From Euryarchaeota archaeon UBA182 (GTDB taxonomy: Archaea; Thermoplasmatota; Poseidoniia; Poseidoniales; Thalassarchaeaceae): a DNA stretch of 25,731 nucleotides. The notes under the pieces were generated by a model, which saw only the letters and a program-made list of their open reading frames with translations, searched no databases and had not been told where the DNA came from. A program made the translations under genes and the position numbers. Each line of letters starts with the position of its first letter. Positions within the stretch are counted from its first letter, which is position 1. Positions 14,976-22,896 of this stretch are shown piece after piece. The stretch is taken from positions 16,870 to 42,600 of the forward strand of contig DAGH01000007.1 in NCBI GenBank assembly GCA_002495675.1, given 5' to 3'.

Positions 14976-16004
14976 TCAGAAATTAGGGGCGGTTGGGCCT
15001 CCTCGTACCATGAGTTGATTTTTCTTGAATTCAAATTTGACAGGGGTCGTCATAGATATCTCTCCGTCCAAACTAATGAACAAAGGAGGGTCATGGCCAT
15101 GCTCTTCTGTTGGATCTCCATGCGTGTCGAGAGCCTTGATCTCGAATGTTGTACAAGGCTCCATGGTTATCTTGTTCCACCTACCGATATGGTTCCCCTT
15201 CTCTAAAGGCCCCATGACCCTGAGCATCTGCCCTTTTGAGAGGCCGAAGCCGAGTACAATGCTAGCACTATCTCCGAATGGGTGCATCCCTGGTGCGACC
15301 TTGTACCCCCCGCCGAAGGTCTCTGCTTGCATCATCGCAAATAGGCCGGTCAAGTCAACCTTCCTTCCAGGGTTATCATTTACCTTGATCCAAGCCATCT
15401 GGCTCTTCCATCCAAGTATTGCCCTAATCGCCAAGAAGGTGTACTTCTTTTGTCCGCTTATCCATGAAAAATGGCCTTCATCCTTCATTCTGTTTATGGA
15501 GGATGTCACGCCCCCATCGCATTCTAAAAATGCCCATCTGACAAGGTTTCCTGGCCTCGATGGCTTGCCAGTCACATCATAGTGCTTGGGAGGTGGTACA
15601 TCAGGGTGCTCTGGAGCTCTGAGGCCTTCGACTCTAATTGCCCCGACAGAATAGTCATGGCCGGCCTTCAGCAACGACACTGCACCAGTTAGGTCATCTA
15701 ATGGAATGCCTATTGCCCGGGCGAAGTCATCACCGTTGCCCATGGGTATTACGCCCATCCTCTTACTAGATCCCCTCAATCCGTTTGCGACTTCATGTAC
15801 AGTCCCATCACCACCGACTGCAACAATCAAATCATGCTTGGAGTCCCTGAGTTTCGATGCGATTTCGATAGCATGTCCCCTTCCTTCTGTCAGGAGTGCT
15901 TCGTATTCTATTCCCAGTGATTCTAATTCGTTCTGAATCTTCATGAGATTTTTTCCTAATTTCCCGTCTCTGGCGTGGGGATTCACTATGCAGGCCACAT
16001 GCAT
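14976..16004 (-). CDS. Diacylglycerol/lipid kinase-family protein
   Basis: DAGK_cat-domain kinase of the YegS/DgkB type. The 342-residue protein has ACIVNPHARDGK at the start (strand plus phosphate loop), the nucleotide-binding GGDGTVHEVANGL at about 64-76, PMGNGDDFARAIG at about 87-99, and the C-terminal beta-sandwich region ending with FISLDGEI, the usual DGE motif. It probably phosphorylates a lipid, perhaps an archaeol precursor or isoprenoid diglyceride; the substrate is not readable. ATG 16004 is preferred because the family starts two to five residues before the first strand; GTG 16016 would add four residues. Its stop codon directly abuts the CCA end of the convergent tRNA-Ser. Confidence 0.88.
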   Translation of the reverse strand: MHVACIVNPHARDGKLGKNLMKIQNELESLGIEYEALLTEGRGHAIEIASKLRDSKHDLIVAVGGDGTVHEVANGLRGSSKRMGVIPMGNGDDFARAIGIPLDDLTGAVSLLKAGHDYSVGAIRVEGLRAPEHPDVPPPKHYDVTGKPSRPGNLVRWAFLECDGGVTSSINRMKDEGHFSWISGQKKYTFLAIRAILGWKSQMAWIKVNDNPGRKVDLTGLFAMMQAETFGGGYKVAPGMHPFGDSASIVLGFGLSKGQMLRVMGPLEKGNHIGRWNKITMEPCTTFEIKALDTHGDPTEEHGHDPPLFISLDGEISMTTPVKFEFKKNQLMVRGGPTAPNF

Positions 16005-16080
16005 CGATGGGTCCACGTGAGGATGAAGACTTCAAGGCCTCGATGCGAGAAGTGATGTGTATGAACCGATTGGGCGATGC

Positions 16081-17154
16081 ATGGACGAGGAGGATTTCAT
16101 GCAGAGAGCCATTGAAATCGCTGAGAGGGGGAGGGGAAAAGTTCAGCCAAACCCCTTGGTAGGTTGTGTCCTTGTTCGTGATGGTAAGATAATCGCAGAG
16201 GGATGGCATGGCAACATCGGGGGATTTCATGCAGAACAGGCTGCAATAGCAGATGCAGAGGAGCGGGGTATCACCACAAGTGGATCGACCGCGTATGTGA
16301 CTCTGGAGCCCTGCAACCATCATGGTAGGACGCCACCCTGCACAGAGGCACTGCTCTGGGCTGGAGTTGAACGTGTGATTGTTGGTGCACTTGACCCAAA
16401 TCCTACCGTCAGAGGAGGGGGGCTATCCGCTCTGAGAGATGTTGGCGTGAGCGTCAAAAATGGCATCTTGGAGAAGGAATGCAAACACCAGATGAGGGAG
16501 TTTATTCACTGGTGTGAACATAGGAAGCCTTTCGTCACTCTGAAAGCCGCGATCGATGCCCGTGGAAGGGTTGATTGTGATAGGGAAGAACCATCAATGC
16601 GCTTTACTTCCCCATCATCCATTGAGAAATCTCATTTGTTGAGGTCGGAAAACATGGGGATCCTTGTGGGAGTTGACACTGTAATCAGAGATGACCCGGT
16701 ACTTACTGCAAGGAATGTCGGTGCCCAGATTCAACCAACTCGAATAGTGATTGACCCGTTGGGAAGAATGCCCAAGGATTGTAAACTTCTCAATGATGGA
16801 GCCACGAAGACTGTAGTAATCCAATCCAGAAACTCGGAAATGAATGACCTTGATCATGTCGAAAGGTACGTGATCCCTTCAGTGAATGATGATATCGATG
16901 TGAATAGAATTCTACAACTTCTGGGGGATCTTGGCATACAATCGATTATCGTCGAGGGGGGCCCGACGACCTGGAGGAGATTCATAGAACATGACGCTGT
17001 TGATGCCGCCATTCTGATTCAGAGTCCAAAGGATCTACAGAGTGGGGAGATCAATGTCTTTGGAGAGGGTGATCTAGCCAATTTGAATCTTGTAATGTCC
17101 TCGCATGAGATGAGTGGCCCTGATAAGATCACATATTGGTCTCGGTCTCTGTGA
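16081..17154 (+). CDS. ribD: Bifunctional riboflavin deaminase/reductase
   Basis: Two-domain RibD for the second and third steps of riboflavin synthesis: deamination of the pyrimidine and reduction of its ribose. In the 357-residue protein the deaminase domain (1 to about 140) starts FMQRAIEIAERGRG, then QPNPLVGCVLV, and carries the zinc set H50-A-E52 with C78 and C87 (PCNHHGRTPPC). The reductase domain (about 145-357) has KPFVTLKAAIDARGRV, NMGILVGVDTVIRDDPVLT and IIVEGGPTTWRRFI. ATG 16081 is the natural family start; GTG 16057 is an alternative. Many archaea have a separate reductase, so a fused bacterial-type RibD suggests transfer. Its 3' end overlaps the convergent subtilase gene by 26 bases. 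Confidence 0.92.
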   Translation: MDEEDFMQRAIEIAERGRGKVQPNPLVGCVLVRDGKIIAEGWHGNIGGFHAEQAAIADAEERGITTSGSTAYVTLEPCNHHGRTPPCTEALLWAGVERVIVGALDPNPTVRGGGLSALRDVGVSVKNGILEKECKHQMREFIHWCEHRKPFVTLKAAIDARGRVDCDREEPSMRFTSPSSIEKSHLLRSENMGILVGVDTVIRDDPVLTARNVGAQIQPTRIVIDPLGRMPKDCKLLNDGATKTVVIQSRNSEMNDLDHVERYVIPSVNDDIDVNRILQLLGDLGIQSIIVEGGPTTWRRFIEHDAVDAAILIQSPKDLQSGEINVFGEGDLANLNLVMSSHEMSGPDKITYWSRSL

Positions 17155-19588
17155 CCAACTCGGCCTCATATGACTTGGGTTCTCGTCTCAGAATCAGAAA
17201 TGAGGTGGCACCGCCAACGATCAATAGGATAATGACTACTGCGAATAAAAATGTCAGGATTCCGATACCTGATTCAGAAAGGAATGTGCTCTCTTTGTTA
17301 TATTCCGGCACGAGGCTTTCGTCATAGACTGGTCTGAGCATAACGAGGTCATTGGCCGAGGAGGGATCATAGAGATCAGAGGGCGGTGCTGGATCCAGAT
17401 CGGAATATCCATCATTCCGTATGGGCACTTCTACGATAATATCCGAGGTCACATCTAAGGTGAGCAGAACATCTACAGTATACGGGACCCTTGGCTCCAA
17501 GAACTCTGATCCTGACAATATCGAATTAAATGGCAGAGATATCGCAGTTCCCGTGACGTCGAACTCCGTCCATTTGCCCCAGTGCTCCTGATTGACGTCC
17601 AGCTGTATGAAAATCGTGTCCCCCACTACTGTTCCCTGACCTTGAGCATCGTCATTGCCATCCGAACCAAGGTCCACATTTGGCCTGATTTGTGCGACCT
17701 GTGCTGTATTAGTATCCCATCCCAACGAGCTAAATGATATCTGCATCTCGAATGTTCCATTAGGGACCCAAACGTAATGCCTGTCATCCGTGGAATAGGT
17801 CCCGAAGGTACTAGTCGGACCGTTGTTGAAATGGCTCCACTCTCCTTTCCAAGCATGTCTTAGCTGATCAGTCCTCATGGGTATCTCCCTGGTATCCATT
17901 ATATTCTCATAATGTGCAAAGGCATCCCAAACAGTTGCTCCGGGGTTGTCCACAAAACCATCCTCGTCTGGATCCCTCATAATCTGCAATGTTCGTGCGA
18001 GGGCCAGGGCCTTGTCCGTGTTCACCAATCCGTGCCCAACTCTCCAGTCGTGACACATCCCAGTATTTGATGAGATATAGCATTCTTCTGGTATATTGTC
18101 GCATGGATCATCTTCATTCCCATCCTCGCATGAGTTCTTGACAACTTCATAGTTGGAAGTGAGCTCGAGTATCAACTCCACCTCGTGTACCCGTGATTCG
18201 TTCCTCTGATTCCAATCCTCAAATTGAAGGCCTTTCGGACTGGCATCAAAGTATTGACTCTGCCCTTCATCGTGATCTTCGATCTGGTAGTCTGCCACAC
18301 CGAGCGACGGTGCGGCAGCGATGAGTAAGGTCGCGATCCCGCCTATATGTGGGGTTGCCATGCTTGTTCCAGAGATTGCCATGTAATACAAGTCCCCTTG
18401 TGCAGTGGTTGATGCATCGATTGCAGTCCCTCTGGGTGCAGTGGCCCAAATGTTCCTGCCCGGGGCCCCGAGATCAGGCCACGTATGCTGTTGAGTCGAC
18501 CAACCTCTACTTGAGAAGGAGGTCACGGCTCCCCCATCGTGTGTCAACGCAGCAATAGAAATTGCACTAGGGGTGTTAGCATAGACGTTGGTCCTAAGAT
18601 CATCTTCACTCTCTTCTCCACTGCCCCCCGAGTTTGAGGCTGCGAAAATGACGGCAACTCCATTATCGTAAGTGAGCATGTCGGTGAGAAGGGTCACAGC
18701 GTTGTTTGGATTGTAGTCGCCATTGGTACCCCAAGAATTTGATACGACTCTGATATTGTATTCGTTCAAACCTGGTCTACTGTGTTGATACGTCCACTCT
18801 AATCCTTCGACTGCAGCAAAAATAGATGCTCCATCACCCGTTCCTAGTGCGACTATAGATGCTCCCTTGGCCGTCCCCAAGTGCCTTCCTGCAGAGGCGT
18901 CGCCATTCCCTGCAATGGTTCCCCCGACATGAGTCCCGTGGCCCGAGGATGTATCGGAATTGCAATTTGGTGCGTCGACCCATGCTAGTCCAGTCCATTT
19001 CGCCGACCAAATCAATTTCTCGCCAGACCATGGCTCACCGCAATCAAAGTCTGGGTGTTCCCCATCGATTCCAGTATCCAAGTCTACAGCAGTCGCACCT
19101 TCTCCGTCGTATTCTGTGAACGACAAGTCTGATTCTGTCTTGATGACTCCATCTGTCCCGATGATGACCCTATGCCATGCCATGCTCGCATTAACGACGT
19201 GAATTGTTTCATGCATCATTGACTCTACATCATCTTGATCACCCGGCAAGAAAAAATATTCAAGCGGTATGTTCAATTCCATATGTTCAACAATACTTAG
19301 TCTTGATATCTTCGCAAGCGAAATTGGAGAAGCGGAAATTAGTCCACCATCCAAGACTGAGAGCTCGCCTAATACCTCTGCTCCCATGGATTCTAAGGCC
19401 TGCCATAATCTTGCAGATGATGGTCCGTTGAATTGGACGATGACCTCTAGATCTCCTGCTTCTGATAGTTCCTCAATGAGTTCTTTTGACATCTTTGTCT
19501 CGTCTGCAGAGGATTGATTCGCGGTCACAGAGGTGGAGAGTACAGTAAGGGCCAATAGTACGACAAGCGAAAAAGAGACTCGCCGCAT
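17129..19588 (-). CDS. Membrane-anchored subtilisin-like serine protease
   Basis: Secreted S8-family peptidase of 819 residues. Residues 1-23 form a signal peptide and about 35-110 an I9-like propeptide (LEVIVQFNGPSSA). The catalytic domain has the triad D171 (AVDLDTGIDGEHPDF), H217 (SGHGTHVGGTIAG) and S409 (SGTSMATPHIGG), with oxyanion N319. After about residue 540 come beta-rich domains, and the C-terminus has one transmembrane helix (about 775-797) followed by a short basic then acidic tail, so the protease is held on the outer face. Acidic residues are abundant throughout, as usual in marine exoproteins. Likely role: degradation of external protein. The tRNA-Arg gene lies upstream on the same strand. 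Confidence 0.94.
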   Translation of the reverse strand: MRRVSFSLVVLLALTVLSTSVTANQSSADETKMSKELIEELSEAGDLEVIVQFNGPSSARLWQALESMGAEVLGELSVLDGGLISASPISLAKISRLSIVEHMELNIPLEYFFLPGDQDDVESMMHETIHVVNASMAWHRVIIGTDGVIKTESDLSFTEYDGEGATAVDLDTGIDGEHPDFDCGEPWSGEKLIWSAKWTGLAWVDAPNCNSDTSSGHGTHVGGTIAGNGDASAGRHLGTAKGASIVALGTGDGASIFAAVEGLEWTYQHSRPGLNEYNIRVVSNSWGTNGDYNPNNAVTLLTDMLTYDNGVAVIFAASNSGGSGEESEDDLRTNVYANTPSAISIAALTHDGGAVTSFSSRGWSTQQHTWPDLGAPGRNIWATAPRGTAIDASTTAQGDLYYMAISGTSMATPHIGGIATLLIAAAPSLGVADYQIEDHDEGQSQYFDASPKGLQFEDWNQRNESRVHEVELILELTSNYEVVKNSCEDGNEDDPCDNIPEECYISSNTGMCHDWRVGHGLVNTDKALALARTLQIMRDPDEDGFVDNPGATVWDAFAHYENIMDTREIPMRTDQLRHAWKGEWSHFNNGPTSTFGTYSTDDRHYVWVPNGTFEMQISFSSLGWDTNTAQVAQIRPNVDLGSDGNDDAQGQGTVVGDTIFIQLDVNQEHWGKWTEFDVTGTAISLPFNSILSGSEFLEPRVPYTVDVLLTLDVTSDIIVEVPIRNDGYSDLDPAPPSDLYDPSSANDLVMLRPVYDESLVPEYNKESTFLSESGIGILTFLFAVVIILLIVGGATSFLILRREPKSYEAELVTETETNM

Positions 19589-19659
19589 GTAATCTCGTCC
19601 CAGAGGTCTTTATTCAAGACTACTGAAGCCTGCCCGTTTGATAACGAGTGTATTGATTA

Positions 19660-19736
19660 TGGCGGGCCGTGCAGGATTCGAACCCACGTCTCCGGCTCCG
19701 AAGGCCGGAAGGATATCCAGACTACCCTAACAGCCC
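19660..19736 (-). tRNA. tRNA-Arg (UCG)
   Basis: On the reverse strand the acceptor GGGCTGT pairs with ACGGCCC, the anticodon stem CCGGC/GCCGG encloses loop CTTCGGA (anticodon TCG), and the T loop is TTCGAAT. Discriminator G and an encoded CCA follow. Length 77 nt with CCA. It lies between the Trm-G10 methyltransferase gene and the subtilase gene, all on the same strand. Confidence 0.95.
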
Positions 19737-19776
19737 TAGGCAATATGCTCTCGAGGTTTACCCTATGAATGCCTCG

Positions 19777-20901
19777 CTAATTTCGATCAATTTTCCCTCT
19801 GGTTCTGATGACAATTCTCACCAAGGATGAATGAACTCGTGTTGGAATGGCCATCTCGATTTCCCAACCCAGATCATATAGCATTTCGTGCACCTCACCC
19901 CAAGACCTCCCCATAACCTCAGCATCGTTGTTGATTTCCAAACTGTCGAGAATATCAAGATCCGAAGAGGGTAGAATTGTGACGATAACCCCCTCGGGAT
20001 CGATCGCTTTGGCTGCCCTACACGCCGATCTAAGTACATCAAACGCACTCTCAGACGTCCTAGAGTTCCTAGCATAGGGTGGGTCGAAGATGAATGCCGT
20101 GTTCGATTGAGGTCCCCAGGTCTCAAATAATTTCGACACGTTGGAGATCTTGAATGGATGGTCTGGAGATTCCTCCCCATAGGCGTGCCCAAAATTTTCC
20201 TTTGCTCCCTTTATCATTATTGGATCCGCATCGCTAGATAGTGTGGTTATCCCTCGAAATCGGGCTTGGAGGGAAATACACCCTGTTCCACAGAATGGAT
20301 CAATTATCTTATCTGGTGGATTCCTGTCTTGGTATGCCAATGATATCAACAAACTTGCAAGCTTCGGATCCAAAGTAACTGGTTTGAAGAAGGGCATAGA
20401 GGTCATCGCCTTCTTCAAGTATGGTCTTTCATGGGCCTCGTCAAGTCCGATGACCGACAGGGGATGTGATTCCATGGAATCCAAGTGTTGTGGTCTGTCT
20501 GGAGCACCTGCCATAATCACCCTGATTGTTGTCTCTGGATTTACCAAGTCCACTGAATGGCCTAGTCCGAAAAAGTGACCTCCAACTAGATTTTCGACAT
20601 TTCTCTTTGAAAAAGCAGGTGACCCCACACCGATTTTTGATGCTCGGACAGCAAATGGCCCTTTGATGTTCAAACCTGAACCCCATTCGTCGAGAAAGGC
20701 CGGAATCTCTGCCTCATCCATGGGTAGGATGGCTGCGTCTCGCAGTAAAAATGTGGATTCAGAGCACCATGATTGACCCTTACCCCAATCCTCCAGTTCT
20801 AGTATCCTGGGGTGCAGGGGTGTGAATGAACCATGTATTCTCCTCACCTCCTCTCTGAACATCCTTGGATGCCAGCCGGTGCCTATAATCATCCAAGTCA
20901 T
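19777..20901 (-). CDS. tRNA guanine-10 N2-methyltransferase (Trm11/Trm-G10 type)
   Basis: THUMP-associated Rossmann-fold methyltransferase, the archaeal enzyme class that makes m2G and m2,2G at position 10 of tRNA. The 374-residue protein has an N-terminal THUMP-like region to about 160, then the linker RPYLKKAMTSMPFFKPVTLD, which matches the RPFF.PG.LD motif of the family. SAM-binding motif I is IIDPFCGTGCISLQA (about 199-213), an acidic SAM-ribose residue lies in SSDADP, and catalytic motif IV is FIFDPPYARNS (about 271-281; DPPY in place of NPPY). ATG 20901 is used; no stronger start is apparent. It diverges from the FEN-1 gene across about 70 bp. tRNA-Arg lies 40 bp downstream. Confidence 0.87.
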   Translation of the reverse strand: MTWMIIGTGWHPRMFREEVRRIHGSFTPLHPRILELEDWGKGQSWCSESTFLLRDAAILPMDEAEIPAFLDEWGSGLNIKGPFAVRASKIGVGSPAFSKRNVENLVGGHFFGLGHSVDLVNPETTIRVIMAGAPDRPQHLDSMESHPLSVIGLDEAHERPYLKKAMTSMPFFKPVTLDPKLASLLISLAYQDRNPPDKIIDPFCGTGCISLQARFRGITTLSSDADPIMIKGAKENFGHAYGEESPDHPFKISNVSKLFETWGPQSNTAFIFDPPYARNSRTSESAFDVLRSACRAAKAIDPEGVIVTILPSSDLDILDSLEINNDAEVMGRSWGEVHEMLYDLGWEIEMAIPTRVHSSLVRIVIRTRGKIDRN

Positions 20902-20971
20902 AACGCTCGGGAGGCATTCTGGCCTTCAACCCTAAAGGCGAGTGTGCATTCGGTCCAAACGGTTTTGGTAC

Positions 20972-21979
20972 ATGGGATGCAATTTGAGGGATCTTGTGAT
21001 TCCCCATCCAGTAGATCTGTCTGATTTGAGGGGGGAACGTGTTGCTGTCGATGTTTTCCTGAATGCCTACCAATTTCTTACCAGCTTAACCGGCCCTGAC
21101 GGAAGGCCCCTATCACATGATGGTCGAGTGACAGCTCATCTCTACGGTTTCCTCGATCGTGCTTCTTCCCTGATAGCTCATGGAATTGACCCAGTTTTCA
21201 TTTTTGACGGGAGTCCCCATGATCTGAAACGCGAGACACTGAAGGATAGAAGGGACAGGAAGAACGTGGCAAGAAGAAAGTGGGAGGCGGCAGTGGAGGT
21301 GAATGACATGGCCAGCGCTAAGAAATTAGGGCCACAGATCGCAGAGTATACGCCTACGATGGTTCAGGACACAAAGCGCTTGTTTGACTTGATGGGCGTG
21401 ACATGGGTAGATGCACCGATGGAAGCTGAAGGTGCAGCAGCAGTCTTGTGTGGTCAAGGTGAGGTCTCAGCAGTCGCTAGTCAAGACTGGGACACGCTAT
21501 TGTATGGTGCTCCTACGATGATAAGGAATCTCACAGCCCATGGGACACGGAAGTTTGGCAGAGTGCTGAGTGCCGAACGCATTGAGTTGGATGAAACACT
21601 GGAGACATTGGGAATAGACATGCATCAATTCGTCGACTTAGGAATAATGATCGGAACTGATTTTCATCCTGGATTCAGGGGTGTGGGCCCAAAGACAGGT
21701 CTCAAATTAATTCGAAATTTCCGGACTCTCGAGAATGTTGCGGAGCACAAGGAAATTGAAGTTCCCTCGGACATTGACCTGATCAGGGAGTTGTTTCACA
21801 ATCACCCAAGCGTAGAGGCGGCGATACCGGATCACACTCGGGGCCAAGAGGAGGGGATCGTTGCCATGCTACGAGGCGAACTTGGTTTTGGTGAGAACAG
21901 GGTAAAAATCGCTATCGAGAGATTGGCTTCAGCCAACAGACTACGTTCTTCAAGCAAGCCCACCCTATTCGATTTCTAG
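20972..21979 (+). CDS. fen: Flap endonuclease 1
   Basis: Structure-specific nuclease that removes 5' flaps in Okazaki-fragment maturation and repair. The 335-residue protein has the N domain MGCNLRDLVIP (Gly2 essential for the active site) and AVDVFLNAYQFL with D27, FIFDG with D79, the I domain APMEAEGAAAVL with two glutamates near 151-153, SQDWDTLLYGA with D172 and D174, and GTDFHPGFRGVGPKTGLKL with D230 and a helix-hairpin-helix. The C-terminal KPTLFDF resembles a PCNA-interacting (PIP-box) end lacking the first Gln. ATG 20972 is chosen because it exposes the family MG start; upstream ATG 20942 would add ten residues and disable that. Confidence 0.94.
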   Translation: MGCNLRDLVIPHPVDLSDLRGERVAVDVFLNAYQFLTSLTGPDGRPLSHDGRVTAHLYGFLDRASSLIAHGIDPVFIFDGSPHDLKRETLKDRRDRKNVARRKWEAAVEVNDMASAKKLGPQIAEYTPTMVQDTKRLFDLMGVTWVDAPMEAEGAAAVLCGQGEVSAVASQDWDTLLYGAPTMIRNLTAHGTRKFGRVLSAERIELDETLETLGIDMHQFVDLGIMIGTDFHPGFRGVGPKTGLKLIRNFRTLENVAEHKEIEVPSDIDLIRELFHNHPSVEAAIPDHTRGQEEGIVAMLRGELGFGENRVKIAIERLASANRLRSSSKPTLFDF

Positions 21980-21987
21980 GGGATCAC

Positions 21988-22896
21988 ATGGTAAGGAAAA
22001 TCGATCTTGGTGGATATGATAGATCTCATATATCGTTATCTCTAGTTTTCTTGGTACTTTTGGGTTCCACTCTGTTCTATGTCCTTAACCTACAGTACAA
22101 CTACCCGTCTTTGCAGGATATTCATGGTAAAGGGGGGCTTGAATCTTGGCTGAAATCTGCGTTTAGACTGTGCAGTGCCTACCTTGCATTCCATACTGTT
22201 CTATTTTGGATGGTTTTCAATCCTGAGCCAGCAACCATGGTGGTACTTTTCAGGGAGGAATTGGAAGTCAAGGAGCATGATGCAATCGGGATTCAAAAAA
22301 TTGGTACCTTTAGCTCATGGACATTGATTGTCTTTGGGTCGAGTATGATGTTGAATGGGGTCTTATCCCTCTCTGTTGCAATCGGTTATGAAATCCCCAA
22401 TTTTCTCGGGCTAATTGGTGTATCGCTCTTTGCAGCTGGTTTTGGTGCCGCGTGTATCACATCAGTGGTGGTGCGACACCTGATAATTCCAATGAAGATG
22501 AAGAACGGGCATGACTTACATCATCTTTTCAAGCCACATGAGCAAGTAATGCACAATTTAGTTCTAATTCTCTTTTCCTTGGATCTACTCTACGGTGGAA
22601 CCTGGATAAGTTGGCCTTCGTTATCCCTCACCTTGATTTTGGGGTCATTGTATGTCGCCTTTGCTGAGCTCACGTCACGGGGAGATCATGGTTACTATGT
22701 GTATGAGTTTCTGGATCCAAGGCCCAAATTGTCCCCTTTCATTTTCTTTGGTTTGATGATTGCATGCATAGCATCGTTGGTTTTCGGGTACCTCATAACG
22801 ACACTCAAGGAGGAGTGGAGCGCTCTCGCATCCTCAATTCTTCTCCTTTTTGTTATCCTTTCAGTGAGGTTCAATGCCTCAGTCGATGAGAACTAA
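21988..22896 (+). CDS. Unrecognised polytopic membrane protein
   Basis: I do not recognise this 302-residue protein with confidence. It has about seven hydrophobic segments (near 16-33, 60-78, 108-130, 135-160, 190-210, 215-228, 245-265, with another at the end). A conserved-looking cytosolic/juxtamembrane stretch, HDLHHLFKPHEQVMHNLVLI, is followed by a helix and DHGYYVYEFLDPR. The spacing of MHNLVLILFSLD, the tryptophan/proline segment and a late YYVYEF recalls the FAR-17a/AIG1 (ADTRP) lipid hydrolase family, but the match is loose. ATG 21988 has GGGGA 5 nt upstream and lies 8 bp after fen, so the two probably share a transcript. Its stop overlaps that of the convergent hydrolase gene. Confidence 0.75.
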   Translation: MVRKIDLGGYDRSHISLSLVFLVLLGSTLFYVLNLQYNYPSLQDIHGKGGLESWLKSAFRLCSAYLAFHTVLFWMVFNPEPATMVVLFREELEVKEHDAIGIQKIGTFSSWTLIVFGSSMMLNGVLSLSVAIGYEIPNFLGLIGVSLFAAGFGAACITSVVVRHLIIPMKMKNGHDLHHLFKPHEQVMHNLVLILFSLDLLYGGTWISWPSLSLTLILGSLYVAFAELTSRGDHGYYVYEFLDPRPKLSPFIFFGLMIACIASLVFGYLITTLKEEWSALASSILLLFVILSVRFNASVDEN

